Below are positions 34,580-47,833 of a stretch of 64,000 nt of DNA, in pieces. The number at the start of each line of letters is the position of its first letter. The stretch's first letter is position 1. Location: positions 1-64,000 of the forward strand of contig NBIV01000007.1 of assembly GCA_003194525.1 (NCBI GenBank). Reading direction: 5' to 3'. This DNA comes from Gracilariopsis chorda (taxonomy: Eukaryota > Rhodophyta > Florideophyceae > Gracilariales > Gracilariaceae). Made by a program: the position numbers and the translations under genes. The notes under the pieces are model-generated. The model saw only the letters and a list, made by a program, of their open reading frames with translations, made no database searches and was not told the DNA's origin.

Positions 34580-35505
34580 ATGACAGGCACAGAAGAAGAC
34601 ACTTTCCGCGCACAAAGCTTTGCTTTCGGCGCCCACCCTCTGTGTGCGCTGGGGCTAGCATTTTACTTTCTAAAGACCCAATGTAAAGCTTACCAATTGC
34701 GCCCCTTCTTTGGCATTGTGACTTCTATACTAAGCGCATGGCTCGACAATGCACTGGACATGCTCCTGAACCTAACAAGAAGAGAGAAAGCTGTTTTGTA
34801 TAAGATTCAATGGCCGTCCAATAAGTAACAAAAACCTCTGCGGCATTACTGGAGAACAACAGAAAGTTTGGACCTCTTGTGAAGTGTTTGGAATAACTGA
34901 TGGAGGTAGGTTCAACATCTAAAACTATGCAGACTGTAATATGCAAAATGCGTAATATTTGGGATACATGCAGCAAGAAAATGGTACAAACTTGTTCGTA
35001 TTAAAGTTCTTTGGTGATATTATTCATGCAACTATAAACTTACCTGGCAATTGGCATTACAAAAAGCTCACTGCGCTGTCTGGACTGTATTATCCTGAAC
35101 TTGGCAGTAAAATAACTCCACCCGGCCACGCAAATCTTTGAGATTCAGCATTTGTCAAAAATACGAGCTGCACAAACGGGAAGATTATTCGCGCACGAAA
35201 GACGAACAAAACGTCTGATATCTCCAACTCACAAGAACTACCTGCAATCGACGTTATTCTCCAGGGCATCATGCCCAGCAAGCCAAAAATTGCAGAGTGG
35301 GGTACGTGCTGTTAAAGGCCCGTTTATGCAACTAAAAGTGACGCTAACGGCAGACGCAGAGAGATGGTCAAATATAATAGAGCTTGCAGTTCATTTATTG
35401 AACTATCGGACGAGAACAATGGGACTTATCAAATCGCTACTATGTACGGAAATGGGAAATTGCAAAAACACACGGCAGCAGCCCAAGAAGCTAGGTGCGT
35501 GAATG
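34580..35505 (+). pseudogene. IS5/PIF-Harbinger-type DDE transposase, decayed
   Basis: Fragments in different frames match the order of DDE transposases of this superfamily. They are an N-terminal helical/HTH part (34580-34828, RPFFGIVTSILSAWLDNALD), a GITDGGRFNI-like first catalytic region near 34880 (only in other phases), LFVLKFFGDIIHATINLPGN (34959-35141), and a C-terminal SGVRAVKGPFMQLKVTLTAD followed by HLLNYRTRTMGLIKS (35152-35502). At least three frame changes and several stops show it is inactive unless many introns are involved. Confidence 0.6.
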
Positions 35506-35509
35506 CGAG

Positions 35510-36480
35510 GGCCAGTGAGCTCTAGCGCGCACTTGGCCCGCAGGGCAAGGCCCGCGCGAGTGGAAGCTCGGGGGCTTTCTGAGCTCTTTGGCCGGTTTTG
35601 TAAGTGTCCATTCTTCGATCCCGGGAGAGTAGACCGCTCCCCAAGAAGTGTCTGCAAGGTCGCATTCATGCCGATGTTCATTTGCTTCGTGTCACTTGTG
35701 GAATTTGCTACGTTGTTCTTTAAAGACTCGACTTCTTTCTTGACCACGTTAGTGATCAACATCTCCTCATCGTTAAAAGCAGAACTGGGCGCGCCAAAGG
35801 ATTCGCCAGTAGCACTCACGAACTCCGTCATTGATTCCACACTTCTCACTAGAACATCTTCCGTCTTCGGCTTTTTGCAATGTACCCCAGCCTTTCCTAT
35901 AGGGCAACGTTTCTTTCTTGCCCCAACATATCCATCTTCTGTTTCATATCCCTCCTCACTCGAATTACAACTTGACCCATCACCTGTATGTTTATCATCT
36001 TCAAGAAGTTTTGCGGCAATCTTCGCTTGAATGTTGCGTGCAATATGTTTTGCATGTCGAACCTCAGCTGGACATGAAAAGTCACCTGTGGGCTATTTTG
36101 CATTACAGAGCATGTTGAATTTGGTTTTGGACAGTCCTGATCACGTTGCGGACGGCAATGCGTTTCGCTCGATGCACACAACTCTTTTGCAACGACAGCC
36201 CACATGTTGGCTCAAATCAGTTCAATATGTTCTTTAATATCAAAAAGACTGGCAAAACCTTCTTTGTTGTAGTTAGGTGCGCTTGCACGACCTGTACCTT
36301 CTTTAATAGCTTCCTTAAACCTGTTCTTAGTAGCAGGAGAGTCGGGTTTTGGACTGGGTACGGTATGAGGTCTGATGAAGGGCTTTGTCGAATTAGGCGC
36401 AGGTGGAACAGAAAAAGGGAACGGAACCGTATCAGTCGAGAGAACATTGGAAACTATTTTAAATCACAAACGTCTTGTGA
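35510..36480 (-). pseudogene. Myb/SANT-like partner of the IS5/Harbinger-type element
   Basis: The minus strand carries two out-of-phase pieces converging on the transposase. The upstream one includes NMWAVVAKELCASSETHC, resembling a SANT/Myb helix. The downstream one reads PTGDFSCPAEVRHAKHIARN, then ARKKRCPIGKAGVHCKKPK and VVKKEVESLKNNVANS, as in C-terminal parts of Myb-like partner proteins of such elements. An in-frame UAG near 36081 precedes PTGD where a Lys is usual, suggesting AAG-to-TAG decay here. By family the partner binds terminal repeats and brings the transposase to them. Confidence 0.45.
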
Positions 36481-39400
36481 CTGAATGGAGTATAAGGGCT
36501 TGTCTTTGTGCTGGTTCGTGAACTTTATGTATTCAAGACATGCGTTTCGGTAGAACGTTTCCCGCCGTTTCGTGCCAATATTCTTGGGACTGGTTTGGAT
36601 TCAAATTTCCGAACAGTTTAGTTGAATACCAAATTTGGTTATCTGGTAGTTCTCGCATTCACCCATTGTTCATTATCTTACTTGCATCACAATGCATCTA
36701 TATCCATTGTATATCCAGTCTACGTCTCGTTTACCTTTATCAGACCTTTATCAAATTGATGTGTATATTGAAGCTATAATAAATCTGTATCATGATTTCA
36801 AAGTTGTATGAAACATGTATCTCTTCCCTACCGACCGAAAAACTTTATAATCGCAGTTTATAATATTTCTATATCAGAAATATATTTACTCGATATCTAA
36901 AAAGCTGATTCATATCCGACCTGTATCGAGGCCATATCTCATATCACCACTGGGATGGGTGCAATCCTGAGCTCCCGCCTAAACTGTTTTTTCCTCGGGT
37001 GTTGTGACGTAGAAATTCTCGTATCAGATCTCGTAGCCACGACCTACACGAACGCTACGAGATTTTGCAGAACAAAACATTGTGTGTGCACCTGACGCAA
37101 AATGACTTATGGTATGGTTCGTAGGATACGCATCATGGGGTTGTCCACAGACCACCCAGGTGGGAACATGGGCCAAGATTCCATTGCATTTGTACGTGAT
37201 GGTCCGCCAAGAGAACTAATCAAGTGGGCGTGCTCGTTCTCATTTGTTACGCTGCAAAACGCTTTTTCTACTACATCTTGATGCCAAAGCTGAACCGTTG
37301 TTGATGGTAGCAATTTGGGGTCGAGTGCGAGTAGCGAAATCTGATCTTCAAAACCTTGAACTTTGATGTTACTGCATTCGAACTTACAATTCTAACCTTA
37401 ACACCTTCTCCGATGAGCAGTGTGTGAACGACTACAGATTTTGCCGTAACCAGATTTGTAGAAAATCTGCGGTCCTAGACTGGGATCTGAGTTATACAAA
37501 TCTCAATCGCTACTACTGTGACTCAATTCCAGCCTGCTGTATTGTCTTGAAACGATTATCTTCTGCCCATACATATTATGATATGCAGTTACTATTTGGA
37601 ATGAGATTCACACACATCAGTGAAGTATTCTGTGAGCAGTTGAGTGATTTGGGAACCTATAAGTTAGACTGGTAACCACTTTGCAGCAGCAGCTTCTAAC
37701 ATCTCGTGCCACAATATAAGCGGACTTAATTTACCATGGAACTCCTCTGGATAAATGTGTGGGGTTTATTGATTCCAAAAATGTAAGTATATGTCGCCCA
37801 AGAGGAGAAGGGAGCAACCAAAGATCTTGTTACTATGGGCACACTCGCCAGCATTGCTTGAAGTACCGGACGTTTTCTACCGCGGATGGCCTCGTTTTTC
37901 ATATGTTTGGCCTGAAGTTAAACGCCGACATGATCTTACACTCCTGAGAAGAAGCGGTACCGAAGCCGTTATGGAAAGGTGTATGATTGCGTATGAAGTG
38001 CAGTATTATGTTTAAGGGGATCCTGCTTATGTGCTGCGACCATGGTTTCAAACTGCTTTTCAGAGAAGTTGCGCCACTATCATACAGCTTGAGTACAACT
38101 ATTCAATGAATGCAATTCGAACTGCAGTGGAATGGAACTACATAGGTCTAAAGCAGATGTGGCTTCGGAATTGTGTCTCACGTCTCCTTTGCGTTCGCTG
38201 ATTTCCTGTCGCTCTTTTATATATTGGGGCCTACGCATTGCTCTACACATTCGCAGACCATCTTTACCGGTCGGGTTCTTCTTCATGTTTTTCGGTAGGA
38301 AATGATCTTTGCGGTTATGGGGCAGCATTCCATGCTGCTGGTATTATGGTTTAGCTTCCAAATTTTCCTGTAGTTCTTAGGATACTTCGATCTGTTCTCA
38401 GATGGCGAAAACAAATCGCTGAAATTAAAGCTAGCGGTCTTCATTTGAATAATTGTAGAGCAATGCGTTCGTGCATACCCCCTAGGCGAGATGGATCTTG
38501 AATGGTTCAGTACCGAAGTGGCATCAGTTCAACTCAGGTATGACTGGAGCCTCGGAAATAGTGGAGGAAATTCGATATGAATTTTAACTTGTATTTGTTG
38601 AACCTTCGTGGGGTATTTCTGTGGTATCTGGAATAGATGGACGCCTAGCAAGCGTACGGATATTATTCATCGTTGGCATGATTCACACGTGTCGTGTGGT
38701 GCCGTGGTCACGGTGGCGCTAAGTGACACAAGTGTGTGGACCACAAGTGTGGCACACTACAGTGGTAGTATTCTTAGTTTATTGTGGCCCCGTAGTACTT
38801 AAGGGAAGATGGCCCTGCAGTTTCACCCTGAAGTAAAATGGAGCTGTGACTCGGATCTGAGTGTATCGTCTGGGCGAAGTCACAAACTCCTCCCGGGATT
38901 TCACTGCGTTTGTTCTCCTTATAAGCAACCGCACAGTGTCAACAAGAACCGCTGATCTGTTCTACCCCGTGGTTTCGCCTATTGTTTACTGTTTTTACCG
39001 TATTGGTTACTGTTTATTGTGGGAACAGATAGCCGTTCAACCCAGTATTGAGGTTTGCCGTGCTGGCTGGATAAACAATATCCCCCACCACTGGGTCTTG
39101 TTCGGCTTTCCATAGGACCCATATGGTTTTACCTTCCCTTTGGTTTCTTCCCCTTTTTCCCTTTCTTCTTTCTGGATTTTCCGTGGACTGAAATACCCCT
39201 CGTACGAATCTGCGCACCACGTTGACCAGCTGGTAACCCGATTCTTGATACCATCTCCGTCAGTATAGCCGGAAGCCACCTCGGTTTTACATCGGAACAC
39301 CGTTTGGTATGGAAGGTCCTATCGCCGCGCTTACCTGGCAAGAGACCAAGACCACAAACACCTTTTAATGATCTTCCGCCTAAGTATATTGTTCTAAATG

Positions 39401-40980
39401 GGGTCAACCGACCTAGAATTTGTTCACTTATGATTGGTTTGATAACTTTGTGCATTTCTGTGCCGTTCCATTTCTTTGGAAGAATCTTTTAGGATCGTTG
39501 TGTTGTCCTGGTTCTTTGGGAAACTCTGATTTGAGTTCATTGAAGTTCCGAACACTCGGTTGACTGGCATGCAGTATGCCGCTGCTGGCCCCCAAACATC
39601 GGACTAGTTCTACCGATGCAGTTGGATTACCCCAACAGAGTGCACCGTGTACGCATACATCCGTTCCGGAACGTTTGGACAACAATGAAGTGGGTCATCA
39701 TGCCCGAAGAACTTCCCCCGTTGCGTCTGCCCCACAGTCTATAACCCAGGTGGTACCACCCAGTGGTCGAAACGCCGTCTAAGGTTTACCCTCGTATGGA
39801 CTCAGCCGAGCTTGTTCAACTAGAATCAATGATCTACATCTCTAAAGTGGCTCATGTGTCTCTCCTCGAAGAGGTAAACGAACCCCATCCAAAAAAGTGG
39901 AATTCCCCAAGTTTGGGATGTCTCGGGAGATATCCGACTCTCATGTTGAGTCTTGAACTCCATTTTGGCATGTCTGGGTGCCCCAATTACCTTTGTCAAA
40001 GATTACAAAACGTTTGTCAATGAGGTTTAGGTGGCCTTGGAACGTGTGCAAGTTCGTCTGGATACATTGAAACCGACCATCCGTATAGATACAGAAGCCC
40101 CGGAGAAGCGGAAAAAGAGGTGTTCTCTGTCGATTTAATTTGCCCCCCAAACAAACGACAGGCTGGTAAACCCAAAAAGGATGTTCACTACCTTGATTCG
40201 CGTTCGTCAGATTCTGAATTGGAAGCAAATAACGAACGCAGGAAGGTGCATGGCGTACCACCAAAGTATGGCGATGTTAACAAAATAGGTTGGTTAGTAC
40301 CTTTTGATCAAAGATTGTAGATGAAAATGCGACGAGTTTCACGGAAATTATTAGCTAAACGTTGCACACTTTCAATGTGACCACAAACGGAGAATAGTCT
40401 TGCGTAGGCGACTATACTTGGGTTCGACCTATCTGCTAACGATAAATGGCTTCTGACCTCACCCATAACCGCATATGAGTCATAGAATTCTGCCACTTGG
40501 TGCAAGGGAATTGCAACGTATTCATGAAATTGAAAAATACTGCTGAGATAAAACATTTTGGTGGATTGTAGTAGAGTTCTTAAATATATTTGAACCAATT
40601 TGACACTGTGAGGTCCATCATAAGCGTTTGTTTTAAGAACCTAAGGGGCGATTCTCAGGACAACTTTTGAAGTGTCATCATGCGGACGAAAGCGTTTAAT
40701 TTGTTTGGTAAATAGGCCGTGCGTCTATTGGCACTCATTATATGAAATAATTGCAATGGTTGAAACCAAGTCTGGATTATCGTGTTTCTGACAACCAAAT
40801 CCTAGAAGAAAAACAATTGATATACCCTAAATAATAATTCGTGAGGACGTCAGGGAGCACTCCTCGGTTTGCACTATCACACCAGCAATTGCGTGGACTT
40901 TACAGCAGTTCCTCTTGGTCATGTTTTCGTTACCTGTCACGTTTAGCGTAGGAAGAATAAAGCTTACACCTAGCAGACCA
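36481..40980. other. Mostly unresolved; possible MULE-like tail at 39763-40320
   Basis: AT-rich at 36500-37000. Short frames on both strands give no recognisable domain. Plus-strand fragments 39763-40023 and 40120-40320 end in PPNKRQAGKPKKDVHYLDS, which resembles the basic tail of MULE-type transposases, but nothing upstream supports it. A cluster of CACA/GTGT inverted motifs lies at 38684-38765. Confidence 0.2.
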
Positions 40981-41088
40981 CTAAGACCAGCTATCAGAAT
41001 GCGCGCCATATCTTGTGCAGAAGTGAGCGGCGGGTATCTCCTGATTGGCCAATAAATTACAAACTAAGAAAAAGTCTACCAGTTCTAT

Positions 41089-42222
41089 ATGTTATATACA
41101 CTTGGATTGAAATTATCATTCAATTTAGCATCCAAAACAGTGTGCAAGTCAACCTGTCGAGTACTATATGCTTGGCTACGACTACGAGCCGTTTGCAATA
41201 CACAAACGCTATCCAATCAATTCAGCACTCAAGCAAGCGCCCTGTATGGGGTACAAAGAAGCACAGCCAATATGCTGGATGATGGGTGTCGAATGGGTGC
41301 AGAGACTATCAGAACTTACTTTTCCAGCTTCTTTTATTGTATCATACATTTATACAGAGACAGGTACCTAAAAAGACTGCAGACGAAAAGTGAAATACAG
41401 GACATATTAGACAGATACGGTGAAAATGGCTTCAAGGGATGCACTGAAAGCGTAGATTGCTGGAAATTTCACTGGAAAAACTGCCCTGTTTCACTGAAAG
41501 GACAGTACCATAATACAAAAGACGGTAAGCTGGCTACAATTGCTGTCGAACGATGGGCAGATAGAGATCTTTTTCTCTGGCATTATATCGCCGGTCGTTC
41601 TAGTACAATCAATGACAAAACAATTTTTGAAGTATCCTCTATATTCAATTATATCTTGAACGGTACGTATGATACAAATCTTTTTAATGACTACAGATAT
41701 AATCTTAATGCACAGAAGAAGGGTATAGGTTATTTTCTCGCGGAATTAATATGTCTTTTTGTACTTCATTTGCGCGTCCGATTCATTCTCCAGCACGGGT
41801 GGACGAAGTGCAGTACACAAAGCTACAGGACGCATTACGAAAAAACATCGAAAGGGCTTTTGGTGTTCTACATGCTGGGTTTCAGGTACTGCGAAGAAAA
41901 TCATTCTTATGGTATAAGAAAAACCTGGTCATGGTAAGTAAGGTCTGTGGTATACTACATAACATGTAGGTTTGCAAGAATCAAGAGGCTTCTTATTGAA
42001 GATTCGCAAGCTGAGAGACAAGGAGTAAACCTCATTACGGAACTATACGATGAAGAGACTGTCCGTCTACAGGAAAAAAGGACAGAAGAACTTCAACAAG
42101 AACAGGAAGCCAAAGAGGCAACCATAGTGGACGGTAGATTGGATTTAGAGGCACTGAGCATAAGAGAGACCGTTATTACGGGCTCCAATGGGCTTCAGTG
42201 GTCTACGCAAAGAACTAATTAG
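41089..42222 (+). pseudogene. PIF/Harbinger transposase with frameshifts
   Basis: The main frame (41089-41937) holds the DDE_4-type core: GFKGCTESVDCWKFHWKNCP, KGQYHNTKDGKLATIAVE, ADRDLFLWHYIAGRSSTIND. The first Asp is present in SVDC. The C-terminal part continues in another frame (41751-41969, ERAFGVLHAGFQVLRRKS, then VCGILHNM) and a third (41947-42222, a Glu/Gln-rich coil). Two frame changes near 41760 and 41965 therefore break it, or mark short introns. By family it cuts at TIRs with TWA-type target duplication; no TIR was confirmed. Confidence 0.72.
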
Positions 42223-42879
42223 ATGCGTGGAAGAACAAGGAGGCAGGTAAGAGAACTTGGCGCAGGTTTATATTTCTGTTACACTTGTAGATGGTAGAAG
42301 TAAATGGTACCTCTCAGAGTAGATCAGCTGAGAGAGTTCCCGCTCTTTTCGCTTTGTGTTCATGCGGGTGGCGGCGCGAACCGATATCAAGACGTGACTT
42401 GATGTTCACTGAAGCAACGCAATAGACGCCACTCGGGCATTAGGTAGGGCCTCGGGCACCACCTGCGCCAGAAGCGAGGATGGCAAACGAAGGATATCCT
42501 TTGGCTAAATCAACTCCAAAGAATTCATTTTTAATGAAACTCTACTCTATTGTGTCCCCTTCACCGTCACCACAATCGTTACTGTTGCGAGGCACCGTGT
42601 ATTTTGGACTTTGGTTCGCGTAAATCTTTACCTTCCGTCATTTGCGGCTCATCACATCCGCCATAATCTCCTTCAAATCACAAGATCTAGGGTCCAAGAG
42701 TTTGAGCAGCTAGACATCCTCCAATTCCTGCCTTTCCAACTCCAAACCCTCTGTGACTTTCCTCAAGGTCTTGTGACCCTCAACTATACGTGCTTGAAAT
42801 CCTCATGGAGTGTCCGTCACCCTTGATTCTTCTTTAGCGTTCGTTTCTTTTAGTTTACATTTCTTTTTTTCTTTCAGGT

Positions 42880-43718
42880 TTATTTTTTCATCGCTGGGAG
42901 GCACCTTTCTTTGATGTCTCTCTTGATCGTAAGACAGACATTCTTATCCATGCAAGGTTGAGCCTGCGAACGCTGATAAGTACGTTCTTTACGAACCACC
43001 TCCATTGTAATTGTTGTAATCTCTTTCGTTGAGTTTGACTTCGTCTTTTTCTTGCCGCCTTCATCCAAAAATGTATCTTGCTCAGAGAGACAATCTGCAG
43101 TAGAAACACATTTGTACGGCACTAAATACACAAAATTCTATATTTTCCCTTTCTGTCTGCTCTGTTTCGATATTGTTCTTGCACAATGTTGTTTAATAAA
43201 TCTTCATTTGCCCTTGATATCTTCATTGACGTCACCCTACTCCTTGCAGCCAGAAAGTGCTGCTTCTTTCTGGCTACCCTATGCCATGTGCTTTTTAGAG
43301 ACGAAGAGGTGCGATCCATTTTATACTTCCTTCTACATATGTTTTCTATTGCAGCCCACATTGTCTTGTCGCGTTGATTAAAACGCTTTGCTGATTGGTC
43401 AATCCAAGCCGTTACAATAAAACATTTCTCATCCTGTGTAAAATCTTTCCCTCTACAACTGATTTTGTCTGTTTTGTGTTTGTATTCGTTCATATCTGTG
43501 CTACCCTCGTTGTTGTTTGATTCGCGAACTACATTACTGAATGGAGTATGATCGTACTGTTTTGATTTGCTGACTGACAATTGTTGTTGGTTGTCCTTAT
43601 CGTCACAGGAATATCTCAAAGCGGCTCTGTCGTCTGTTGTGTGCTCTGCTTGGTGGCTATCGCAATTGGACGCCTTGTACGTTAAAAATGTGGTTGGACC
43701 CAGAACTGTGCAGTTCAC
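42880..43718 (-). CDS. Myb/SANT-like partner of the PIF/Harbinger element
   Basis: The frame 43718-43122 begins with GTG; an ATG inside (MNEYKHKTDK, about 43490) may be the real start. The core FTQDEKCFIVTAWIDQSAKR, then KTMWAAIENICRRKY and SLKSTWHRVARKKQHFLAAR, is the trihelix/SANT-like DNA-binding pattern of Harbinger partner proteins. The hydrophilic C-terminus likely continues in another frame (43131-42880, DEGGKKKTKSNSTKE). It is convergent with the transposase, as in the element at 34.6-36.5 kb. Confidence 0.6.
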
Positions 43719-43779
43719 GCTGACGGAACGCTACAAAACCGTGAAGAGGTTGATAAGGTCATGTTAGACGCAAGATTTC

Positions 43780-44031
43780 AGGTTGTGACCAGATAGAAGT
43801 TGAAGCATAAGATGCTTTTCGTTGGAGCGAAGATTCGTTTCCGGTGCATTTTACACGCCAGAAATCTGTTTGATATAGAATCAGTGCTCTTATAGGTCAA
43901 TGAAGTTCTGGACACCCATTGAAATCTCAAACTATGGTCTATACTTTGATATCTATATTTTCCTCGCATTGAAATGAAAAAAGGAATCACAAGACGCCTA
44001 TGGAAACGGGAACTGGTAATAAGAACGCTGG
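43780..44031. other. Spacer between Harbinger and hAT elements
   Basis: No coherent frame or RNA recognised. The Harbinger terminus is expected in this interval but I could not identify it. Confidence 0.3.
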
Positions 44032-44048
44032 TAGGGATGTCGAAATCG
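44032..44048 (+). repeat. Candidate hAT left terminal inverted repeat
   Basis: TAGGGATGTCGAAATCG has the T/CAGGGATG form common in hAT termini and lies about 880 bp before the hAT reading frame. The matching right end and 8-bp target duplication were not found in the 46.9-48.5 kb interval. Confidence 0.3.
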
Positions 44049-44914
44049 CCTAGGGCGCGATATTTTAAATTTCTTTGGGTGTAGAGCTTCCCGCTACACT
44101 TGCTCTAGTGAAAGTTGTGTGTTTTTGGTTATGGGCACGTGCCTCTAATTCCAAGGCCACGGTATTCGCTTTCTACAAGTAGAATGCTACTCAACTATTC
44201 GACGGCTCAATTCCCGTAATAGACCCAATTGCATCTCCATTTGGCTTCCTCATCCATCGTAATTTAGTGTTTATAGCAATTTCGGAAGGTCGGCACACCT
44301 CGACTGGTGGAACTGCATGTGCCCTGAATGGGACTCGGTAGTACCTTGCAGTGGTCCCTCACGACAACGGTATCCAGCGCAAAGCGATCTAGCCTCGTGA
44401 TTAGTCTCTGCCGTGACGTCGTTACATGCCCGGCCACTGTGACTTTTTTTAAAAGTTTGTAGTACAACCTCTGAAAAGAGTCAGTCTTTGTAAAGCGTGC
44501 CTCACTTTGAGCTAGTGCCCTGAAGAATATTCTGAAGACATCGTCTTCTTACATTGTTTCTGGTCAGTAAGCAGACCAAAGTCAACTTACCGACGTAAAA
44601 ACTTGAATCCATTGACGACGGTTTGTGATTGGCAAAAAAGCGTAGAAATCACACCTGCTACTGACACAACGTCCAACAAAAGTGCGCGTAAAATTCAACT
44701 CAAGCTAATTTTAGAATATTTAAGTGGCTTGAGTGCGTTGCAGGGTTAGATTACAGCGCGAGCTTTTGCTCGTGCAAAAAAATGTATGCAACTCAAGCCG
44801 CCATATCCCCCTGCAATCTCTTTTTATCAGTTGCTCTCTCTCACACTCTCCTTTTTTTTTGTTTCTAGCTCCCGCCACCCAAACCCATAAGTCACCGTTT
44901 CGTCTGTGTTCCCT

Positions 44915-47219
44915 ATGTCAACACGCGCAAATGTACCTCCATCGGAAACTTCTTCTCAAATCTTCAAAAGACATAGAGGAAAACAGAAAATTTGGTGGAT
45001 TACGGAATGTTTCGTGCGGGAATTCGTGTCATACTCTTCCGATTCCGCTGTTCGGATACAGATATTCTGCAAAGCCTGTGGTTACCTGACTTACGCGTCC
45101 ACACAGAATGCAGCACAGCTAGTGAAGCATGTGTTACATTCCAGTAACACAGCTAAGTCAATCCAGGAGCGTCTTCCTTCGGAGATTGGTCATTATGCAG
45201 ATCATTATCGGAAGCTAGAAAGCTCTGCCACGATTTACGGAGTTCCAGAAACCCCGCCCAAACCACTGCGAAAACGGAGCAACAGCACCGTTCATAATCG
45301 TCAAAACAAGATACAGAAATCGGAATAAGCGAGATAGGTGAAGGTATCACAGACAGTTTAAACTCGTATGAGAAGCGTTCAAGAATCTGAGAGCTTCTAA
45401 ACTCACTTATTGTTACCCATATGATACTTTTCTCTATCATCAGCAGGGAAGAAGGTAGGAACAAGCTCTACCTTCTTCTGAAGCTCTTGAACCCTCTACA
45501 TGGGGATAATATTCCAAGCACTACTCGAATGGTCTCCAAAACCTAGATGCATACAATCAGCTGTTTGTAAACCGCGTTAAGGGTTCAATTAGTTCGGGCT
45601 TGCAATATCGCTTCGGCACATTATTTTTCGGTGGGAGGAAAAGCAAACAGCAAGAAAGTGTCGTCAATGTTCTGCTGTCGATCACCAGAGTCAACCGTGC
45701 CAGAAAGAATTTCATCCTGCGCTCCGCATACACGAGTTCGGAACGTTGCAATGCTTCATTTTATGCACATATTGTGGCGGGCATCATGAATTTAATCGGA
45801 GAAATGAAACATATATGCGATGTGACAAGCGGTAACACCAGCGCATGCAAAGTTGCAAAAGGAATGCTTGCAGCTCATTTCCACTGGATGATTTGTTGCC
45901 ATGATCAAACCCATTTGGAAAACTTGGCAATTCAGGATATCAGGAGTTTCAGTGGATGAAATAAATTTAAGAAGTGATAGCTGTTCACGGATCTGCGAAA
46001 CTGTCCAGAGCCTTTTTTTTAGGTTAAAAAACTGAATAAAGAGTATAGCGCAGCGTTGCAAAACAGTGGGTCCCAATCAACAAACCAAAGGAATTTGATG
46101 CATATTTGCAAGTGCTTCCGCCACGTACTGCAATAATGACAGTCAGATGGCAACTACGAGGTTCGCCAGTTTAAGAGGTATGCTAAAATATTTTTACACG
46201 ACCATAATATCTATCGCAGATTCTTTGGTTAATAGGACTTTAGAACCAATTTGCTTGGAGCTGGAAGCAATGAGAGAAGAATCTTTTTCGAAAGTTCGGG
46301 TTGGGACAACACGCTGTATGATAGGTGCCTAGATATATATCACGCGCTGAGACTTGTGCGCCAGTACTTGAGATTTCCCAGCAAAGAAGAAAGTTTTATT
46401 TCAGAGGTGCTGCTAGTCAACATTCAACTCTGCCGACAGCTGAATGAACTGCCTACCACACCTTTCTTTACAACGGAGAGAAAGGGACAATTATTGCAGG
46501 TCTTCGAACACCGCTTGTCTGGCACAAGGCGACGGACTTCTCTTTTAACACCACTGGATTATGTTGCATACGCTATTAACATTCGTATCGCTCGCAAAGA
46601 CATGTCGAAGTATAATGTGCATATCATAAACCATATGCGCACGTTTGTACTGTTAGATGCTTTCTAACATCTCGAAAGCTGCCCCGTGCTGGTGGGATGG
46701 ATGGTGCTACGCGGAATTTGTTCGAAGAGTTTGTGTTAACCGAATGGAATGGAACATGGAATGAGGCGATGATAGTCGACGTGGCATTCTGCTGGCATAT
46801 GGAAACATGCCAGTCATGTACTTGATACAGAAGAAAAATTGTTTATTGCGTACGTTTGCATTGCGTATTCTTTGGGTGAGTCCGTCCTCTGCCTCCACTG
46901 AGCGAAGTTTTAGGGCTCAAAACGCATTCGAACGTCCATACAAAACCTTCTTCACCCAGAAAAGGTGAGGAACATGGTACTTTGCACATTTAACAATGCC
47001 ATACTCAAGTCAACGCGTTTTCCGTGTAGGGGTTCAAAAGAGCGTTCCAACACAGACCACGAGCGCATCGAAGCCCTTGCGAATGCAGAAGACAATGAAG
47101 AAATTGAAGGAGTTCTCAGCCATGCTGGTGTAGAACTACGGGACAGTAAGGAATTAGAAGGAGAATTGGATTGGAAGGAGTTCAACGATGACTCTTTGCT
47201 ACTCCCTGATATGGTATAA
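44915..47219 (+). pseudogene. hAT transposase, decayed
   Basis: Pieces in several frames follow hAT order. A BED-like finger is at 44915-45328 (CKACGYLTYAST...HVLH). A LYLLLKLLNPLHGDNIPSTT stretch near 45460 matches the region before the catalytic core. In 45600-45959, HICDVTSGNTSACKVAK and CCHDQTHLENLAIQDI correspond to the VTDN and C..H.L.NL motifs. TTRFASLRGMLKYF (46147) corresponds to TRW. SSASTERSFR near 46880 is the C-terminal dimerisation motif. Many frame changes and stops of all kinds separate them. No active copy can be read here. Confidence 0.65.
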
Positions 47220-47833
47220 ATGGAAGCCATTTTGGAACCATAGAATCGGCAGTTTATTCTTATTTGGTTCTTAAGTACAGACTCCCAGTTCTAGATTGTT
47301 ATTGCTTCTCAGTAGGGTTTGGAGTTAACAGCTGTTTCACAAAGTTAAGGCAGATAGGAGTATCTGGCCAAAGTTTTAACAAACTCTCAAATAACTTCAG
47401 AGTCCTTCTGCTATTAGAGACATCTTCGTCTGATCTGTCAGTCTTATGAGCAATTGCTTCACGAAGCTCACAAGTACGTCAAGCACCGTTAAATTCGGAT
47501 TAAAATCATCAGCATTGCGCGCAACTATTCCAGCCACAGGTACACTGGTGGTTGCTCTGGTGTCGTGAGCGGCTCTCCATCGTTACCTTTCTGAAGGTTT
47601 ACCGGATGTCCCACATATCTTTCTTCATTGTTTCTACTAATTTTTCTCTGGGCTATCATGTCCATCCGAGTGTTATTCTCGTGGCTTTTTTTATGAAATG
47701 AAGGGAGAGCGTCATGAACTTTCATCAGATTTCTTCTGCCTTCTTTTCTCTTCCCATTGTATGGTAAGATGAACAAGGTTTAAACCAAATCTCTGGTTTT
47801 TTGTTGCTGAATTTGGCGTCAGAGCAAATTTGC

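Noticed and set aside
35500-35600. GC-rich block resembling a tRNA or SINE head
   Set aside because: No B-box (GGTTCRANNCC) or cloverleaf could be drawn, and it lies in the tail of a minus-strand reading frame.
38478-38490. CCCTAGGCGA shared with the complement of 44045-44055 as possible Harbinger terminal repeats
   Set aside because: Only ten bases, partly palindromic, and no TWA target duplication could be seen.
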